A stretch of 64,000 nucleotides of DNA from Parablautia sp. Marseille-Q6255 (GCF_951230155.1 NZ_CATNVD010000018.1:39405-103404), one strand, 5' to 3'; shown: positions 26,866 through 37,383, counted from the first letter of the stretch. Notes: generated from the sequence alone by a model not told the origin. Program-made: numbers and translations.

Positions 26866-27375
26866 CTAGCCTAAAATCTCTTCTACAGATTTTCCACGGA
26901 GTCTTGCAACCTCTTCCGGGGATTTCATCTGCTTCAGAGCTTCCAGTGTTGCAAGAACAACGTTCTGCTTGTTGTTAGATCCCAGTGACTTTGTACGGAT
27001 ATTCTTGATACCAGCAAGCTCCAGTACGTTACGTGCCGGACCACCAGCGATAACTCCAGTACCCTGCGGAGCTCTCTTCAGAAGTACGGAAGCACCTCCG
27101 AATTTTCCGATAAAGTCATGCGGAACACTTGCATTGTCATCCATTGCAATATAAATCAGTTTCTTCATAGCGTCTTCTTTACCCTTACGGATCGCCTCCG
27201 GAATCTCCGTTGCCTTTCCAAGTCCGGCGCCCACGTGTCCGTTGCCGTCACCAACAACTACCAGAGCTGTAAAACGCATGGTACGTCCACCCTTTACAGT
27301 CTTAGATACACGCTTGATAGACACTACCTTATCAGTCAGTTCGAACTGAGTCGGATCAATAATCTCATGTCTCAT
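26866..27375 (-). CDS. rpsE: 30S ribosomal protein S5
   Basis: 169 residues with the double-stranded-RNA-binding N-domain ([32 protein letters not shown], shortened) and the C-terminal [22 protein letters not shown]5 contributes to decoding fidelity. AAGGAGGA precedes the ATG at 27375. Confidence 0.98.
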   Translation of the reverse strand: MRHEIIDPTQFELTDKVVSIKRVSKTVKGGRTMRFTALVVVGDGNGHVGAGLGKATEIPEAIRKGKEDAMKKLIYIAMDDNASVPHDFIGKFGGASVLLKRAPQGTGVIAGGPARNVLELAGIKNIRTKSLGSNNKQNVVLATLEALKQMKSPEEVARLRGKSVEEILG

Positions 27376-27392
27376 GTGTCTTTTCCTCCTTC

Positions 27393-27761
27393 TTAGAATT
27401 CCAGTCCAGCTTCTCTCGCAGCCTCAGCCAGTGCTTTTACCTTGCCCTGGTAGATGAATCCGCCTCTGTCGAAAACAACCTCTTTGATTCCCTTCTCCAG
27501 TGCCTTCTCTGCGATTACTTTTCCAAGATAAGCTGCTGCATCAACGTTGTTGGTCTTCTCCAGTTCTGCCTTTACATCTTTCTGAAGTGTACTTGCAGCT
27601 ACCAGAGTGTTTCCAACGGAGTCATCAATAATCTGTGCGTACATATGATTATTGCTTCTGAACACAGCAAGACGCGGTCTTTCAGCAGTGCCGCTGAAAC
27701 GATTACGAATTCTTTTATGCTTATTCAAACGAACTTTAGTTCTTGATTCTTTGCTAACCAT
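27393..27761 (-). CDS. rplR: 50S ribosomal protein L18
   Basis: 122 residues; binds 5S r[24 protein letters not shown] and [24 protein letters not shown] are typical. Normal position between rplF and rpsE. Confidence 0.98.
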   Translation of the reverse strand: MVSKESRTKVRLNKHKRIRNRFSGTAERPRLAVFRSNNHMYAQIIDDSVGNTLVAASTLQKDVKAELEKTNNVDAAAYLGKVIAEKALEKGIKEVVFDRGGFIYQGKVKALAEAAREAGLEF

Positions 27762-27779
27762 TCTTCACACTCTCCTTAC

Positions 27780-28319
27780 TTATTTTTTACCGGTCTTACC
27801 AACCTTACGTCTGATCACCTCATCAGCATACTTGATACCCTTGCCCTTATACGGCTCCGGTTTTCTCTTTTCTCTGATTTCGGCAGCGTACTGGCCAACC
27901 TTCTCTTTGCTGATACCTGAAACAACGATCTTGTTTCCATCAACCTTTGTCTCGATTCCCTCTGGATCCTCCATCTCTACCGGATGAGAATATCCAAGAG
28001 CCAGCGTCAGCTTCTTACCGCTCTTCTGAGCTCTGTAACCAACACCATTTACCTCAAGTGTCTTTGTATAGCCTTCACTTACGCCAACGATCATGTTATG
28101 GATCAGTGTTCTTGTAAGTCCGTGGAGAGATTTCATTCTCTTCAGATCGTTCGGTCTTGTAACTACTACGTGACCATCTTCGATCTTAATTTCCATTTCC
28201 TGCGGGAGCTCTCTTACAAGTGTTCCCTTTGAACCTTTTACGGTAACCTTGTTACCCTCGGCAATCTCTACAGTAACGCCTGCCGGGATTGCTACTGGCA
28301 TTCTTCCAATACGTGACAT
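27780..28319 (-). CDS. rplF: 50S ribosomal protein L6
   Basis: 179 residues with two related L6 domains. [15 protein letters not shown] opens, and [13 protein letters not shown] and the C-terminal [19 protein letters not shown] are diagnostic. Located near the GTPase centre. A 315-base gap upstream separates it from rpsH. Confidence 0.98.
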   Translation of the reverse strand: MSRIGRMPVAIPAGVTVEIAEGNKVTVKGSKGTLVRELPQEMEIKIEDGHVVVTRPNDLKRMKSLHGLTRTLIHNMIVGVSEGYTKTLEVNGVGYRAQKSGKKLTLALGYSHPVEMEDPEGIETKVDGNKIVVSGISKEKVGQYAAEIREKRKPEPYKGKGIKYADEVIRRKVGKTGKK

Positions 28320-28634
28320 GCCTTTTTCCTCCTTACTTAGATTTTCGGAGCGACACTGGCGGTCGCTCTGTTTTCAGTATAACAGTCCAGTCATGCGACA
28401 AAACAGGAAAGCAGGCTGCGCAAGTTTACTTGCAGCAGACTGGTGACTGTTTTGTGGATGGGCGGGACGCCCAGTGAGTCACAGACGAAAGCTGCTGTGC
28501 AGCGGACAACTCGCAACGCGAGCGGTCTGTGACCTGCATGACACGACATGCTTGCTTAATACGGGTAGCCGGGTATGTTCGGGCTTTTACACCAGACTCG
28601 CTACGCTTCGCCAAGTGTTCAATGCCAACGGGGC
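28320..28634. repeat. GC-rich palindromic insert in the rpsH-rplF gap, with repeat copy 2
   Basis: 315 bases without a supported gene where relatives have 10-30. It contains several strong inverted repeats: GAGCGAC/GTCGCTC near 28350-28370, GTCACAGAC/GTCTGTGAC (about 28479 and 28525), and CTGCGCAAG/CTTGCAG near 28418. The family head CGGGTATGTTCG is at 28570-28581. No promoter or terminator T run was seen, so the operon can still be read through. Confidence 0.55.
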
Positions 28635-29036
28635 CTACCAAACGAACGCCAGAACCTCGCCGCCGACCTGAAGCTTTCTAGCTTCTTTATCTGTGATAAC
28701 GCCCTGGTTTGTAGACAGGATTGCGATACCCAGTCCGCCAAGTACCTTCGGAAGATTGTCCTTGCCTGCGTATACACGAAGACCCGGTTTGGAGATCTTC
28801 TTCAGACCTGTGATGATTTTCTCATTCTTATCAGCACCGTATTTCAGTGTGATGTGGATGGTCTTGAATACGCCATCCTCTACCAGATCATATTTCTTGA
28901 TGTACCCCTCATCCAGAAGAATGTTTGCGATAGCAATCTTCATCTTGGAAGCTGGTACGTCTACAGTGTCATGCTTTGCTGTGTTTGCATTACGGATACG
29001 CGTAAGCATATCTGCGATCGGATCGCTCATTGTCAT
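28635..29036 (-). CDS. rpsH: 30S ribosomal protein S8
   Basis: 133 residues. [19 protein letters not shown] at the start and [20 protein letters not shown] near the end are characteristic. S8 organises the central 16S domain. GGAGGA precedes the ATG at 29036. It is flanked on both sides by unusually long repeat-bearing gaps. Confidence 0.98.
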   Translation of the reverse strand: MTMSDPIADMLTRIRNANTAKHDTVDVPASKMKIAIANILLDEGYIKKYDLVEDGVFKTIHITLKYGADKNEKIITGLKKISKPGLRVYAGKDNLPKVLGGLGIAILSTNQGVITDKEARKLQVGGEVLAFVW

Positions 29037-29110
29037 GATAGTTTCCTCCTAATAATTCAGACTTTTCACGTCATTTATATATTTGCTATTTATTACCTTT
29101 TGGGGGCTGA

Positions 29111-29303
29111 ATACCCGTTTCCTAAAAAACGGGTATGTTCGCTCAACTAAACTCATGCTGCACCTTGCGGCTTGCATTCGTTAGGTCAAGGAAGTTCGAT
29201 TCACTAAGCTCTGGCGTCGCCTTACGGCTCGCCAATCGCTAAGTTCCTTCGAACGACCTTCGCACTAAATTCATGCTGCGCCTTGCGGCTTGCATTCATT
29301 AAG
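29111..29303. repeat. repeat cluster in the rpsZ-rpsH gap (copy 3)
   Basis: Starts with a perfect 10-base hairpin, ATACCCGTTT/AAACGGGTAT (29111-29120 and 29127-29136), overlapping the family head CGGGTATGTTCG (29130-29141). Two near-identical stretches, each containing CCTTGCGGCTTGCATTC, lie 118 bases apart (about 29147-29184 and 29265-29303), with a diverged relative between them (29195-29243). No coding frame is supported. Confidence 0.65.
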
Positions 29304-29312
29304 TGCTCTAGG

Positions 29313-29498
29313 TCACCAGCTGGCTTTCTTTACACCCGGGATCTGACCCTTGTAAGCCAGCTCACGGAAGCATACACGGCAGATGCCGTATTTTCTCAGT
29401 ACAGAGTGCGGACGTCCGCAGATTCTGCAGCGTGTATATTCTCTTGTGGAGAATTTCTGTTTGCGCTGCTGTTTGATTTTCATTGCTGTCTTTGCCAT
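29313..29498 (-). CDS. rpsZ: 30S ribosomal protein S14, type Z
   Basis: 61-residue zinc-ribbon form. [20 protein letters not shown] supplies the four zinc cysteines. The short zinc form is usual in Firmicutes spc operons. AGGAGGG precedes the ATG at 29498. Confidence 0.97.
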   Translation of the reverse strand: MAKTAMKIKQQRKQKFSTREYTRCRICGRPHSVLRKYGICRVCFRELAYKGQIPGVKKASW

Positions 29499-29513
29499 GA
29501 AATTTCCCTCCTG

Positions 29514-30053
29514 TTATTTCGCAAACGGCATGTTGAACAGTCTCAGTAACTCACGTGCCTCTTCGTCTGTCTTTGCTGTTGTAACGAAGATAACATCCAT
29601 ACCTCTTACCTTGTCGATCTTGTCGTACTCGATCTCCGGGAAGATGAGCTGCTCTTTGATACCAAGTGCATAGTTACCTCTGCCGTCGAAAGCATTCGGG
29701 TTAACACCTCTGAAGTCACGTACACGCGGCAGCGCCAGATTGATCAGGCGGTCTACGAAGTCATACATCTTCTCGCCACGCAGTGTTGTCTTACATCCGA
29801 TCGCCATACCTTCTCTGATCTTGAAGTTAGCAACGGAATTTTTTGCCTTTGTGAGAACTGCCTTCTGGCCGGTAATTGTCTCCATATCCTTTACAGCAGA
29901 TTCCAGAACCTTAGCATTGTCCTTAGCCTCACCAACACCCATGTTGATGACAACCTTGTCAAGCTTCGGCACTTCCATAATATTCTTATATCCAAATTTT
30001 TTGATCATAGCATCTACGATCTCATTCTGATAAACTTCTTTCAGTCTACTCAA
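29514..30053 (-). CDS. rplE: 50S ribosomal protein L5
   Basis: 179 residues; binds 5S rRNA in the central protuberance. [36 protein letters not shown] and [20 protein letters not shown] are typical. The start is a TTG codon at 30053 (TTG AGT AGA) with GGAGG about ten bases upstream; no better ATG exists. Confidence 0.97.
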   Translation of the reverse strand: MSRLKEVYQNEIVDAMIKKFGYKNIMEVPKLDKVVINMGVGEAKDNAKVLESAVKDMETITGQKAVLTKAKNSVANFKIREGMAIGCKTTLRGEKMYDFVDRLINLALPRVRDFRGVNPNAFDGRGNYALGIKEQLIFPEIEYDKIDKVRGMDVIFVTTAKTDEEARELLRLFNMPFAK

Positions 30054-30075
30054 CTTGTGCGACCTCCTCTCTCAA

Positions 30076-30375
30076 TTAGTCAATCACTTCGCCTGTAGCC
30101 TTTGCTACGCGGACTTTCTTGTCTCCCTCTACCTTGAAACCAACGCGTGTCGGCTGTCCTTTGTGAAGGAGCATAACGTTGGAAGCATCAATAAAGGACT
30201 CTTTGTTTACGATGCCGCCCTGCTGGTTTGCTGCTGACGGTTTTGTGTGCTTTGTCACCATGCCGATCCCCTCAACGAGAACCTTGCCGTCCTTTACGTG
30301 CAGAACCTTGCCGTCTTTTCCTTTATCCTTACCTGCGATCACCTTTACTGTATCGCCCGTTTTGATCTTCTGCAT
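30076..30375 (-). CDS. rplX: 50S ribosomal protein L24
   Basis: 99 residues with the KOW motif [20 protein letters not shown] and [12 protein letters not shown]. It is an early assembly initiator on 23S. GGAGGG precedes the ATG at 30375. Confidence 0.97.
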   Translation of the reverse strand: MQKIKTGDTVKVIAGKDKGKDGKVLHVKDGKVLVEGIGMVTKHTKPSAANQQGGIVNKESFIDASNVMLLHKGQPTRVGFKVEGDKKVRVAKATGEVID

Positions 30376-30389
30376 TCCTGTGGCCCTCC

Positions 30390-30758
30390 TTATAATACTT
30401 CCGGAGCCAAAGATACGATCTTCATAAACTTCTTATCACGAAGCTCTCTGGCTACTGGTCCAAAAATACGAGTTCCTCTCGGATTCAGATCATCCTTGAT
30501 GATAACTGCTGCGTTCTCATCAAATCTGATGTATGAACCGTCTTTACGGCGAACGCCTTTTACTGTACGAACTACGACAGCCTTTACAACATCGCCCTTT
30601 TTAACAACACCACCTGGCGTTGCATCTTTAACAGAAGCAACGATGATATCGCCAATACCTGCATATCTTCTTGTAGAACCGCCCATAACACGGATGCAGA
30701 GAAGCTCCTTCGCACCAGTATTATCAGCAACTCTCAGTCTGGTTTCCTGCTGTACCAT
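30390..30758 (-). CDS. rplN: 50S ribosomal protein L14
   Basis: 122 residues. [20 protein letters not shown] and [21 protein letters not shown] are diagnostic. L14 forms intersubunit bridge B8. It is the conventional first gene of the spc section. Confidence 0.98.
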   Translation of the reverse strand: MVQQETRLRVADNTGAKELLCIRVMGGSTRRYAGIGDIIVASVKDATPGGVVKKGDVVKAVVVRTVKGVRRKDGSYIRFDENAAVIIKDDLNPRGTRIFGPVARELRDKKFMKIVSLAPEVL

Positions 30759-30775
30759 GCCGATATACCTCCTAA

Positions 30776-31030
30776 TTATTTAACCTTTTCTACGATCTCG
30801 ACAAGTCTCCATCTCTTGTCCTTAGACAGCGGTCTTGTCTCCATAACTTTTACTGTATCTCCGATATTGCATTCGTTGTTCTCATCATGAGCTTTCAGCT
30901 TGTAAGTTCTCTTTACGATCTTTTTGTAAAGCGGATGTCTTACGTGGTCTTCTACTGCAACAACGATCGTTTTATCCATTTTGTCACTGACAACCTTACC
31001 CGTACGGGTTTTTCTAAGATTTCTCTCCAC
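30776..31030 (-). CDS. rpsQ: 30S ribosomal protein S17
   Basis: 84-residue OB-fold protein. [19 protein letters not shown] and [18 protein letters not shown] are typical. The start codon is GTG at 31030 (GTG GAG AGA) behind AAAGGAG. Confidence 0.97.
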   Translation of the reverse strand: MERNLRKTRTGKVVSDKMDKTIVVAVEDHVRHPLYKKIVKRTYKLKAHDENNECNIGDTVKVMETRPLSKDKRWRLVEIVEKVK

Positions 31031-31065
31031 GGAAAATTCTCCTTTCTTTCAACCTGAGCTGCGAT

Positions 31066-31269
31066 TTAGGCGTTTGCCTTCTCTGTGATAACTGTCTGAA
31101 TTCTGGCGATGTTCTTGCGAACCTCTTTGATTCTGCTTGTGTTATCGAGCTGGTTTGTTGCGTTCTGGAATCTCAGATTGAAAAGTTCCTTCTTAGCAGC
31201 TACTAATTCTTCATTTAATTCTGCAGCTGATTTGTTCTTTAAATCTTCCACATACTTATTAATTTTCAC
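31066..31269 (-). CDS. rpmC: 50S ribosomal protein L29
   Basis: 67 residues of two helices: [20 protein letters not shown] and [21 protein letters not shown] start at the GTG at 31269, eight bases after GAAGGCGG; a GTG at 31278 is the alternative. The start lies inside the end of rplP (11-base overlap), implying coupled translation. Confidence 0.95.
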   Translation of the reverse strand: MKINKYVEDLKNKSAAELNEELVAAKKELFNLRFQNATNQLDNTSRIKEVRKNIARIQTVITEKANA

Positions 31270-31696
31270 TGTTATCACCGCCTTCTAAGTCTGCACGAGA
31301 AACGATTTTACATTTACAAGGTAACTTGTGCATAGCAAGACGCAATGCTTCACGAGCAACTTCTTCAGGAACTCCTGCAAGCTCGAACATTACACGACCT
31401 GGTTTTACAACTGCTACCCAGTACTCCAGCGTTCCTTTACCGGAACCCATACGTGTTTCTGCTGGTTTCGCTGTTACTGGTTTATCCGGGAAAATCTTGA
31501 TCCAGACTTTACCGCCACGCTTGATATAACGTGTCATCGCAATACGGGCTGCCTCGATCTGGTTGGATCTGATCCAGCACGGCTCTGTAGCCACAAGACC
31601 GAATTCACCGTAAGAAATTGTATTTCCTCTTAACGCTTTTCCTTTCATGGAACCGCGGAACTGTTTACGACGTTTTACTCTCTTCGGCATTAACAT
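31259..31696 (-). CDS. rplP: 50S ribosomal protein L16
   Basis: 145 residues. [19 protein letters not shown], the arginine-rich [19 protein letters not shown] loop near the peptidyl-transferase centre, and [19 protein letters not shown] identify L16. It starts two bases after the rpsC stop; MLMPKR is the usual Firmicutes start, three bases codons before an alternative ATG at 31690. Confidence 0.98.
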   Translation of the reverse strand: MLMPKRVKRRKQFRGSMKGKALRGNTISYGEFGLVATEPCWIRSNQIEAARIAMTRYIKRGGKVWIKIFPDKPVTAKPAETRMGSGKGTLEYWVAVVKPGRVMFELAGVPEEVAREALRLAMHKLPCKCKIVSRADLEGGDNSEN

Positions 31697-31698
31697 AA

Positions 31699-32349
31699 TT
31701 ATTTATCGCTCCCTTCTTTTTTAGATGGAAGTACCTCGCCCTTATAGATCCAAACCTTTACGCCAACCTTGCCGTAAGTTGTATCTGCCTCTGCGAAGCC
31801 GTAGTCGATATCTGCTCTCAGTGTCTGAAGCGGAATAGTTCCTTCGCTGTAGAACTCTGTACGTGCCATATCAGCGCCGCCGAGACGTCCAGATACAGAA
31901 GTCTTGATACCAAGCACGCCTGCCTTCATGGATCTGCTCATTGTAGATTTCATAGCACGACGGAAGGAAACACGGTTCTCAAGCTGTGCTGCAATGTTCT
32001 CTGCAACGAGCTGAGCGTCCTTATCCGGTCTCTTGATCTCTTTAATATCAACGATCAGTTTCTTGTCAATGAATTTCTGAAGCTCTGCTTTGAGCTTTTC
32101 GATCTCTGCACCGCCCTTACCGATCACAACGCCCGGCTTAGCTGTGTAGATGATCACCTTAACACGATCAGATGCTCTTTCGATTTCAATCTTGGAGACA
32201 CCTGCGCTGTATAATTTCTTCTTCAGGAATGTTCTGATCTCGTGATCCTGTACGAGGCAGTCTGCGAAATCAGCTTCTGCATACCATCTGGAATCCCAGT
32301 CTTTAATTACGCCAACTCTAAGACCGTGTGGATTAACTTTCTGTCCCAT
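31699..32349 (-). CDS. rpsC: 30S ribosomal protein S3
   Basis: 216 residues. The KH domain shows [16 protein letters not shown], and the C-terminal half shows [18 protein letters not shown] residues ([14 protein letters not shown]). S3 lines the mRNA entry tunnel. Standard length and order between rplV and rplP. Confidence 0.98.
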   Translation of the reverse strand: MGQKVNPHGLRVGVIKDWDSRWYAEADFADCLVQDHEIRTFLKKKLYSAGVSKIEIERASDRVKVIIYTAKPGVVIGKGGAEIEKLKAELQKFIDKKLIVDIKEIKRPDKDAQLVAENIAAQLENRVSFRRAMKSTMSRSMKAGVLGIKTSVSGRLGGADMARTEFYSEGTIPLQTLRADIDYGFAEADTTYGKVGVKVWIYKGEVLPSKKEGSDK

Positions 32350-32360
32350 GATTGTCCTCC

Positions 32361-32747
32361 TTATTTCTCATTAAGCACGATTGTGATGTGGCTCATTCTC
32401 TTTTCGATTCTGTAAGCCCTTCCCTGTGCTCTCGGTCTGACTCTCTTCATTGTCGGTCCCTTGTTTGCGTAGCACTCCTCTACGTACAGGTTCTCAACAT
32501 TCATTCCGTTATTATTCTCAGCGTTTGCGATAGCTGATTTTAATAATTTTGCGATCAGTTCAGAAGCGTATCTCGGGTTGTATGTTACAATACCGAGTGC
32601 TGTCTGTACATCTTTACCTCTGATGGCATCCAAAACGTAACATGCCTTCTGAACAGAAACACGTGCATATGATAACTTAGCTGACGGTCTCGTATCCTTC
32701 TGAGCATTTCTCTCTCTCTTGATCTGGGATCTATGTCCTTTAGCCAT
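32361..32747 (-). CDS. rplV: 50S ribosomal protein L22
   Basis: 128 residues. [20 protein letters not shown] and the tunnel-hairpin end [20 protein letters not shown] are typical. I start at the ATG at 32747 ([12 protein letters not shown]), about ten bases after GGAGG; the frame to 32825 is a chance extension through the gap. Confidence 0.96.
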   Translation of the reverse strand: MAKGHRSQIKRERNAQKDTRPSAKLSYARVSVQKACYVLDAIRGKDVQTALGIVTYNPRYASELIAKLLKSAIANAENNNGMNVENLYVEECYANKGPTMKRVRPRAQGRAYRIEKRMSHITIVLNEK

Positions 32748-32841
32748 TGGATGTAGCCTCCTTTCAAATTTTACACCGCGAAGGTTTCCCCGGTACCCGC
32801 CTGGCAGGTACCGCCTCCGCTTCACATCAATTCCGCGCGGA

Positions 32842-33123
32842 TTATCTTACGCCGGATCTCTTCTCATCTTTTCCATGTCCTCTGTATGTTCTGGTTGCTA
32901 CGAACTCTCCGAGCTTGTGTCCAACCATATCCTCTGTGATATATACCGGAACATGCTTTCTTCCGTCATGAACGGCGATCGTATGACCTACGAACTGCGG
33001 GAAAATTGTGGAGCGACGTGACCACGTCTTGATTACCTGCTTATTTCCTGCTGCGTTCATGGCATCTACTTTTTTCAGTAAGCTTTCGTCAGCGAAAGGT
33101 CCTTTTTTCAGTGAACGAGCCAT
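32842..33123 (-). CDS. rpsS: 30S ribosomal protein S19
   Basis: 93 residues. [39 protein letters not shown] and [18 protein letters not shown] are diagnostic. S19 sits in the 30S head with S13. GGAGGT precedes the ATG. Confidence 0.98.
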   Translation of the reverse strand: MARSLKKGPFADESLLKKVDAMNAAGNKQVIKTWSRRSTIFPQFVGHTIAVHDGRKHVPVYITEDMVGHKLGEFVATRTYRGHGKDEKRSGVR

Positions 33124-33149
33124 TGGTTACCTCCTTATATATTCAAACA

Positions 33150-33992
33150 TTAGTTGATCGCTTTTCCGTCTCTTCTTCTTACAATCAGCTTGTTAGAAGC
33201 TTTCTTCTTCGCTCTTGTCTTCAAGCCGAGTGCCGGTTTGCCCCACGGTGTGCATGGACCTGGACGTCCGATGCCGGCCTTACCTTCACCACCACCATGC
33301 GGATGGTCGTTCGGGTTCATTACAGAACCGCGGACAGTCGGGCGGATACCCATGTGACGTTTTCTACCAGCCTTACCGATGTTGATCAGGTTGTGCTCTG
33401 CGTTTCCTACTACACCAACTGTAGCACGGCAGTTGAGCGGAACCATTCTCATCTCACCGGACGGAAGTCTCAGTGTTGCGTACTTTCCTTCCTTAGCCAT
33501 CAACTGTGCGCCGTTACCAGCGGAACGAACCATCTGTCCGCCGTGTCCGGCATAAAGCTCGATGTTGTGTACCATAGTACCAACCGGGATCTCGGAGAGC
33601 GGCAGGCAGTTTCCGATACGTACTTCTGCTTCCGGTCCGTTCATGACCTTCATGCCCACCTTGAGTCCCTGCGGAGCAAGGATGTAAGCCTTCTGACCGT
33701 CTGCGTAGCAGATCAGTGCGATGTTGGCTGTTCTGTTCGGATCGTATTCGATACCGATTACTGTTGCCGGGATACCATCTTTATTTCTCTTGAAATCGAT
33801 GATTCTGTATTTCTTTCTGGAACCGCCTCCGCGGTGTCTTACTGTGATCTTACCCTGGTTGTTACGACCAGACTGCTTCTGCAGAGATACCAGAAGAGAT
33901 TTCTCCGGCGTGCTCTTTGTGATCTCAGAGAAATCAGAGCCCGTCATGTGTCTTCTGGAAGGTGTATATGGGTTATATGTCTTAATTCCCAT
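33150..33992 (-). CDS. rplB: 50S ribosomal protein L2
   Basis: 280 residues, largest protein near the peptidyl-transferase centre. [40 protein letters not shown], and [20 protein letters not shown] with the essential-histidine region ([13 protein letters not shown]) are visible. Standard length. Confidence 0.98.
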   Translation of the reverse strand: MGIKTYNPYTPSRRHMTGSDFSEITKSTPEKSLLVSLQKQSGRNNQGKITVRHRGGGSRKKYRIIDFKRNKDGIPATVIGIEYDPNRTANIALICYADGQKAYILAPQGLKVGMKVMNGPEAEVRIGNCLPLSEIPVGTMVHNIELYAGHGGQMVRSAGNGAQLMAKEGKYATLRLPSGEMRMVPLNCRATVGVVGNAEHNLINIGKAGRKRHMGIRPTVRGSVMNPNDHPHGGGEGKAGIGRPGPCTPWGKPALGLKTRAKKKASNKLIVRRRDGKAIN

Positions 33993-34054
33993 GATGTTTC
34001 TCCTTTCGATATTAGTTATCCTACTTCGCAGTAGATATGCCCCGTCGAGCAGGA

Positions 34055-34112
34055 CGGGTGGGTTCGCTCAGCTAAGGCTCACCCTTCGCCTTTGGCTCGG
34101 CTTCGCCAAGTC
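34055..34112. repeat. intergenic repeat copy 4 (rplB-rplW gap)
   Basis: Head CGGGTGGGTTCG (34055-34066), then CTCAGCTAAGGCTC, CCTTCGCCTTTGGCTCG and a TTCGCCAAG end. It matches the order of blocks in copies 1 and 3. The gap is 120 bases instead of the usual 10-30. Confidence 0.6.
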
Positions 34113-34412
34113 TTACAGGCCCTCGAAAATCTCGATATCCTTGCTGTCCTCTGTAAGAGTTACAACAGCTTTCTTTGTCTTTGCTGTCTTGCCAACTACC
34201 AGACCGCGTCTTCTGTTCTTTCCATCAAGGTTCATTGTGTTCACACTCTTAACCTTTGTTCCTTCGAACATTTTCTGAACAGCTTCTTTGATCTGATTCT
34301 TTGTTGCATCTGTATGAACAAGGAATGTGTATTTTTTCTCTGCCATAGCATTCATGCTCTTCTCTGTAACCACCGGTTTCAGAATGACATCATAGTACTT
34401 AATATCTGCCAT
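34113..34412 (-). CDS. rplW: 50S ribosomal protein L23
   Basis: 99 residues. [19 protein letters not shown] and [19 protein letters not shown] are typical; L23 sits at the tunnel exit and docks SRP and trigger factor. Its ATG overlaps the rplD stop (TAATG), so translation is coupled. Confidence 0.98.
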   Translation of the reverse strand: MADIKYYDVILKPVVTEKSMNAMAEKKYTFLVHTDATKNQIKEAVQKMFEGTKVKSVNTMNLDGKNRRRGLVVGKTAKTKKAVVTLTEDSKDIEIFEGL

Positions 34413-35032
34413 TATGCATACACCTCCTCAATTGCTTCTACAGCAGCTTTTGTTGTCACTACTGTGTTGTATTTCAGGATGTCAAATACATTGATCGTAT
34501 TTGTCAGGGCTGTTCTTACTCCCTCAAGGTTTCTTGCGGAGAGAACTACGTTCTGATCATTGTCAGCCAGAACTACGAGCGCCTTATTTACGTTCAGTGC
34601 ATCGAGAACTGCCTTCATGTTCTTTGTCTTGATCTCGCCGAACTTCAGCTCGTCAAGAACGATGAACTTGTTCTCCTGTACTCTGGATGTCAGTGCAGAC
34701 TTCAGAGCCAGTCTCTTCTCTTTCTTATTCATACGGAAAGAGTAATCTCTCGGTGTCGGAGCAAATACTACTCCACCGCCTGTCCACTGCGGAGCTCTTG
34801 TTGAACCCTGTCTTGCATGACCAGTTCCTTTCTGTCTCCACGGTTTTCTTCCGCCGCCGGAAACTTCAGAACGTGTCTTTGCTTTCTGTGTTCCCTGACG
34901 CTTATTTGCAAGCTGGTTCACAACTGCCATGTGTACGAGATGCTCATTGATCTCCACACCAAACACTGAATCATTCAGCTCCATTGTGCCAACTTCTTTG
35001 CCTTCCATATTGTAAACAGCTACGTTTGCCAT
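34412..35032 (-). CDS. rplD: 50S ribosomal protein L4
   Basis: 206 residues. [15 protein letters not shown] starts; [24 protein letters not shown] ([20 protein letters not shown]) and [20 protein letters not shown] form the tunnel loop. GGAGGA precedes the ATG at 35032; the frame to 35056 is rejected. L4 is the known autoregulator of the S10 operon in gamma-proteobacteria; whether it acts on the structured leader here is open. Confidence 0.98.
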   Translation of the reverse strand: MANVAVYNMEGKEVGTMELNDSVFGVEINEHLVHMAVVNQLANKRQGTQKAKTRSEVSGGGRKPWRQKGTGHARQGSTRAPQWTGGGVVFAPTPRDYSFRMNKKEKRLALKSALTSRVQENKFIVLDELKFGEIKTKNMKAVLDALNVNKALVVLADNDQNVVLSARNLEGVRTALTNTINVFDILKYNTVVTTKAAVEAIEEVYA

Positions 35033-35062
35033 GTGTGTCTTCCTCCTTTCCTGCATTCAGGC

Positions 35063-35698
35063 TTATTTGCCGGACTTCACTGTTGACTTGATCGTTACAA
35101 GTGCTTTCTTCGGTCCCGGAACAGCGCCCTTTACTAAAATAAGATTGTTCTGCGCATCTACGCGGATCACTTCAAGATTCTGAACTGTGATCTGCTTTGC
35201 ACCCATATGTCCCGGCATCTTCTTGCCCTTGAATACCTTGCTCGGGTCAGATGCGGAACCGTTGGAACCTGCATGACGATGATACTTGGAACCATGTGTC
35301 ATCGGTCCTCTGTGCTGTCCGTGTCTCTTGATCGCACCCTGGAAACCTTTACCCTTTGAAATCGCTGTAGCATCGATCTTCTCGCCTGCTGCGAAGACAT
35401 CAGCCTTGATCTCCTGAGCTACCTCGTAGCTCTCTGCGTCATCGAGTCTGAACTCTCTTACATATCTCTTGTAAGAAACGCCTGCTTTGTCGAAAGAGCC
35501 CTTCTGCGGCTTTGCAACCAGCTTTTCTCTCTTATCAACAAAACCAACCTGTACTGCACTGTAACCGTCATTCTCAACTGTCTTAACCTGTGTTACTACA
35601 CACGGTCCAGCCTGAAGAACAGTTACCGGAGTGAGAACTCCGTCATCACTGAAGATTTGAGTCATTCCGACTTTTGTTGCTAAAATCGCTTTCTTCAT
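35063..35698 (-). CDS. rplC: 50S ribosomal protein L3
   Basis: 211 residues. [20 protein letters not shown] and the [20 protein letters not shown] block near the peptidyl-transferase centre are diagnostic. AGGAGG lies nine bases before the ATG at 35698; the longer frame to 35731 covers that site. Confidence 0.98.
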   Translation of the reverse strand: MKKAILATKVGMTQIFSDDGVLTPVTVLQAGPCVVTQVKTVENDGYSAVQVGFVDKREKLVAKPQKGSFDKAGVSYKRYVREFRLDDAESYEVAQEIKADVFAAGEKIDATAISKGKGFQGAIKRHGQHRGPMTHGSKYHRHAGSNGSASDPSKVFKGKKMPGHMGAKQITVQNLEVIRVDAQNNLILVKGAVPGPKKALVTIKSTVKSGK

Positions 35699-35832
35699 TC
35701 CTTTACCTCCTGTTTTTCTACAGCGGATCACCGCATGGTGATCATCCTAGTGAACAGAGAATGATATAAGTGGAACTAACGTTGCTTCTATATCAACCTG
35801 ATAGGATTTGCTTCTGATTTAGTGGGTGATGC

Positions 35833-36150
35833 TTATTTCTGCTTCATCTTGATGTCGATGTAGACACCAGCCGGCATTTCCAGTCTGGACAGTGCATCAA
35901 CTGTCTTCTGGGTCGGTGTAATGATATCGATCAGTCTCTTGTGTGTTCTCTGCTCGAACTGCTCTCTGGAATCTTTGTACTTGTGTACTGCACGAAGGAT
36001 TGTAACTACCTCTTTCTTCGTCGGAAGCGGTACTGGTCCGCTCACCTGTGATCCGTTTTTCTTTACAGTTTCGATAATTTTCTTTGCAGATGCATCAACA
36101 AGCTGATGATCATACGCCTTCAATGTAATTCTCATTACCTGACTTGCCAT
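35833..36150 (-). CDS. rpsJ: 30S ribosomal protein S10
   Basis: 105 residues, first gene of the superoperon; also NusE in antitermination. [40 protein letters not shown] and [20 protein letters not shown] are typical. The true start is the ATG at 36150 behind GGAGG; the upstream frame to 36312 is leader RNA. Confidence 0.98.
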   Translation of the reverse strand: MASQVMRITLKAYDHQLVDASAKKIIETVKKNGSQVSGPVPLPTKKEVVTILRAVHKYKDSREQFEQRTHKRLIDIITPTQKTVDALSRLEMPAGVYIDIKMKQK

Positions 36151-36187
36151 AAAAAAAGTCGCCTCCTTTTCGCACTTTGTTTCAGTA

Positions 36188-36283
36188 CGACAAGCGGTGA
36201 CTGTACACTCTCCCGTGCGTATCATCAATCTACACGGTGTCCGATTGCTTTGGACCATTAAAATTTTGTACAGTGACTTGTCG
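36188..36283 (-). ncRNA. structured S10-operon leader
   Basis: The leader can fold into one long hairpin. CGACAAG (36277-36283 on the minus strand) pairs with CTTGTCG (36188-36194), and after a small asymmetric loop ACTGTAC (36268-36274) pairs with GTACAGT (36200-36206). The hairpin tip holds a smaller GTCC/GGAC pairing. It lies between the promoter and rpsJ, where ribosomal autoregulation occurs in other bacteria. The ligand (L4 or other) is not readable. Confidence 0.55.
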
Positions 36284-36379
36284 CCAGTTTTATAACTTGA
36301 CATTCGCTCCACGGAAAACCTGCAGTTCTAAAGCTGCAGCAACCTCGCGCTTCTACGCTATCAATGTCACAACGCCAAT

Positions 36380-36408
36380 ATTATAAAGGAAAGCTCCCGC
36401 AAGCGCAA
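36380..36408 (-). promoter_or_regulatory. promoter of the S10-spc operon
   Basis: TTGCGC (36403-36408), 17-base spacer, TATAAT (36380-36385) on the minus strand. Leader of about 220 bases to rpsJ. Confidence 0.78.
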
Positions 36409-36537
36409 GAGCTCTTCCGGAAAAATATTGTATTTTTTTCAGTACATTCTCCGAAACAGGAATATCTCTTCTCTTCCCCGGAAGACAGAGAGGATTGTAA
36501 GCGGCCAGCCGGCAGCTCCTGATGCTTTATGTTTTCT

Positions 36538-37383
36538 TTATGTTTTCTTTTTGTTCTCCTCACGCTGCTTCCTGCGGTATGCGGCCGCAGTCATCCCGTA
36601 TGTTTTCCGAAAGCACTGCGCAAAATAACTCGGCGAAGAGAATCCGGAAAGCTGGGCAATCTCTGCTATGCTGTAATCCGCCGTTTTCAGAAGATCGCAG
36701 CTCATCTGCAGACGCCGCATGGACAGATAGCTCATAGGCGACTGCCCATAAAATTTTGTAAACGCATGGACAAAATAGTATTTGTTCAGGTGCGCCATCT
36801 GCGCCAGAGAATCCAGTGTGATATCTTCCTGATAGTTGGAATCAATATAGCGCTTCATCCTGCTGCACTCTCTGCTCGCATCCCTCGATACGATCTGCTC
36901 TGCTCCCGAACCGATCAGGCGGTTCAGATACAGGCACAAAAGCTCGGCGAGATTCTGGCAGACTCTCTGATAGCCGGCAGCCTCGCCTTCTACCTCTTTT
37001 AAAATTGTGTCAAAATACATTCCGACCGGATAGGGGACAGATGTACAGTCCAGCATAAAGTGCTCCTCTCTGGCCCCGAAGGAGAAACGCATCTGTTCCA
37101 TCCCCAAAGCGATATACTCAAGCGGTGCACTCCCTTCCAGGGATACCTCTGTGTGCTCTACGTCAGGATTTATGATGATCAGATCGCCCCTTATAATAGG
37201 AAACTCTATTTCTTCAATAACAAATTTTCCTTTTCCTGATTTCACGTAAAACAGCTCCGCAAACCGATGGGTATGCCGGATGCTCTTCCACTCGCCCTCA
37301 TACACAGAGTACGTCACATAGGTCAAAATCCCGGCCCTTGGTCCCGCTTCCTCTCCGGTTATCTGATATTTGCGTATACCCAT
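36538..37383 (-). CDS. AraC-family transcriptional regulator
   Basis: 281 residues. An N-terminal cupin sensor domain (RHTHRFAELFYVKSGKGKFV near residue 35; TEVSLEGSAPLEYIALG) is followed by two helix-turn-helix motifs: DITLDSLAQMAHLNKYYFVHAFTKFYG-type (about 205) and YSIAEIAQLSGFSSPSYFAQ (about 240). It is divergent from the GH112 operon and likely activates it on sensing a sugar. GGAGA precedes the ATG at 37383. Confidence 0.9.
   Translation of the reverse strand: MGIRKYQITGEEAGPRAGILTYVTYSVYEGEWKSIRHTHRFAELFYVKSGKGKFVIEEIEFPIIRGDLIIINPDVEHTEVSLEGSAPLEYIALGMEQMRFSFGAREEHFMLDCTSVPYPVGMYFDTILKEVEGEAAGYQRVCQNLAELLCLYLNRLIGSGAEQIVSRDASRECSRMKRYIDSNYQEDITLDSLAQMAHLNKYYFVHAFTKFYGQSPMSYLSMRRLQMSCDLLKTADYSIAEIAQLSGFSSPSYFAQCFRKTYGMTAAAYRRKQREENKKKT

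Noticed and set aside
28575..29150. 191-residue plus-strand frame across the rpsH region
   Set aside because: Antisense to rpsH and its gap; no independent support.
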